Positions 5,557 to 6,747 of a stretch of DNA of 6,747 nucleotides are shown here, in pieces. The DNA lies in the NCBI GenBank assembly GCA_021819345.1, contig JAKARG010000182.1, positions 1 to 6,747 on the forward strand, read 5' to 3'. The notes under the pieces were generated by a model that saw nothing but the letters and a program-made list of their open reading frames with translations, had not been told where the DNA came from and made no database searches. The translations under genes were made by a program, and so were the position numbers. Every line of letters begins with the position of its first letter. The stretch's first letter is position 1. Origin of the DNA: Actinomycetes bacterium. Lineage in GTDB: Bacteria > Actinomycetota > Acidimicrobiia > Acidimicrobiales > Palsa-688.

Positions 5557-6747
5557 ATGATCACAACGAGAGCCCGGAAGTCGAAGAGCGGCAAGGTCGC
5601 CCGACGGCGTGGTCCGGTGGCCATCGGCGCCGCAGGCGCACTGGTCGGCCTCCTGGCCGTTGCCCCGGCCAGCGCAGGCGCCGCCCCGGCGGCCGGCTCG
5701 GCCAGGATCGTCTACCAGGTCCACCCCATCGCCATCCAGGCCAACGCGTCGGCGTCGGCGGCCGGCCTGAGCCCGGCGAGCTGCATCGCCTCGTTCGGGC
5801 TGGCCTGCTACGACCCCCAGATCCTCCACACCGCCTACCAGGTGCCCTGGACCATCGACGGGCAGCTGGCCGGCACCGGCGAGCAGGTCGCGATCATCGA
5901 CGCCTTCGGCAGCCCGACCGTGGCCTCCGACCTGGCCACCTACGACGCAGCCTTCGGCCTGCCGCCGGCCGACCTGCACGTCTACTACCCCGACGGCAAG
6001 CCGGCCTACAACCCCCGCCAGCACGCCGGGGAGACCGGTTGGGCGGAGGAGACCAGCCTCGACGTCCAGACCGTCCACGACCTCGCCCCCGGGGCCCGGA
6101 TCAACCTGGTGGTGGCCTCCTCGCCCAACGGCAACGACCTCAACGTGGCCGAGCGCTACGCCGTCGAGAACCACCTCGGTGACGTCATGTCGATGAGCTT
6201 CGGTACGCCCGAGGCGGCGATCGCCGGCGCAGGCAACAACCTCCAGCTCCAGCAGGCCAACGCCGTCTACGAGCAGGCGGCGGCAGAGGGCATCGGGGTC
6301 TTTGCGTCCTCCGGTGACAGCGGGGCGACCGCCGGGTACCCGACGACGAACGCCAGCTTCCCCGCGTCGGACCCTTACGTGACGGCCGCCGGCGGGACCG
6401 ACCTGTTCGTGAAGGCAGACTACTCCTCCAACCAGGACAGCACCGACGGCACCTACGTGAGCGAGACCGCTTGGAACGACTCCGACCCCGCAACCTGCCC
6501 GTTCGGGTGCGAAGACGGAGTCTTCGGAGCTACCGGCGGGGCCTACAGCTCGGTGTTCCCTGCTCCCTCCTACCAGGCGGACCTGACCGGTCAGACGATG
6601 AGGAGCACCTCCGACGTCGCCTTCAACGCCTCGGTGTACACCTCGACGCTCATCTACCTCGGGTTCCTCGGCGGGTCGAGCAACGGCTTCTATTTCTTCG
6701 GAGGTACGAGCGAGGCCTCGCCGAGCTGGGCGGCGATCACCGCCGAC
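5557..6747 (+). CDS. Secreted S53-family (sedolisin-like) serine-carboxyl peptidase, 3' end outside window
   Basis: This open frame of 397 codons runs off the window without a stop. Sedolisins are exported endopeptidases, typically active at low pH, with a Ser-Glu-Asp triad on a subtilisin fold. The N-terminus has a basic region (KSKSGKVARRRG), a hydrophobic core and Ala-x-Ala sites near 38-43, so it is a signal peptide. The mature part shows VAIIDAFG (111-118), the Glu165/Asp169 pair in EETSLD, SSGDSG (Asp254, oxyanion hole), VTAAGGTDL (275-283), GGAYSSVF (327-334) and the nucleophile motif GGTSEASP (Ser385). Cys76/Cys84 and Cys314/Cys318 could form disulfides. Only about 60-65 residues separate the likely cleavage site from the catalytic domain, too few for the usual propeptide of about 150-190. 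The C-terminal calcium site should lie beyond the window. It has its own Shine-Dalgarno site and probably its own promoter, so it is likely independent of ftsY. Substrate is unknown. Confidence 0.9.
   Translation, partial: MITTRARKSKSGKVARRRGPVAIGAAGALVGLLAVAPASAGAAPAAGSARIVYQVHPIAIQANASASAAGLSPASCIASFGLACYDPQILHTAYQVPWTIDGQLAGTGEQVAIIDAFGSPTVASDLATYDAAFGLPPADLHVYYPDGKPAYNPRQHAGETGWAEETSLDVQTVHDLAPGARINLVVASSPNGNDLNVAERYAVENHLGDVMSMSFGTPEAAIAGAGNNLQLQQANAVYEQAAAEGIGVFASSGDSGATAGYPTTNASFPASDPYVTAAGGTDLFVKADYSSNQDSTDGTYVSETAWNDSDPATCPFGCEDGVFGATGGAYSSVFPAPSYQADLTGQTMRSTSDVAFNASVYTSTLIYLGFLGGSSNGFYFFGGTSEASPSWAAITAD

Noticed and set aside
5568..5625. Twin-arginine (Tat) signal in the peptidase leader
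   Set aside because: An RRR run is present (residues 16-18), but the hydrophobic Phe-Leu-Lys part of the Tat motif is missing. A general Sec signal peptide is the simpler reading.

Overview
The window is very GC-rich DNA with strongly third-position-GC codon use. It carries four protein genes, all on the + strand. Proteins, codon use and gene order (mutM, smc, ftsY) point to a high-GC actinobacterium. The secreted S53 (sedolisin-type, usually acid-active) peptidase and the TANNNT boxes just upstream of two start codons would suit an acidophilic or soil lineage such as Acidimicrobiia. That placement is inference; nothing here fixes the species.

Layout. Bases 2-187 hold the last 61 codons of formamidopyrimidine-DNA glycosylase (mutM/fpg), including its complete C-terminal zinc finger. 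A 143-bp gap follows, ending in a TANNNT box just before the GTG start of smc (331-3903). Smc is an intact 1190-residue chromosome-condensation ATPase with both head halves, two balanced coiled-coil arms and a hinge. The hinge contains a small in-frame 30-bp tandem duplication. The 161-bp gap between smc and ftsY is largely filled by a non-coding tandem repeat of 25-bp units (3951-4050). At least three of the units carry a compact hairpin. A second TANNNT box lies six bases before the ATG of ftsY (4065-5336), the signal recognition particle receptor, which here has an N-terminal membrane segment and a long Pro/Ala-rich linker. A 220-bp gap follows, with a terminator-like hairpin, a candidate promoter and the only clear Shine-Dalgarno sequence in the window. 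The last gene (5557 to the window edge) encodes a secreted S53 serine-carboxyl peptidase that appears to lack the usual propeptide domain. It is cut off by the window end shortly after its catalytic serine.

How the genes fit together. MutM (repair of oxidised purines), Smc (chromosome organisation) and FtsY (co-translational membrane targeting) form a conserved neighbourhood of housekeeping genes rather than one pathway. The peptidase has its own promoter and ribosome-binding signals and probably is a separate transcription unit. Its product would be an exported protein, but nothing links it specifically to FtsY.

I found no convincing new multi-gene system. The points most worth a second look are the hairpin repeat array between smc and ftsY, the apparently leaderless starts of both genes, and the prodomain-less S53 peptidase beside ftsY.
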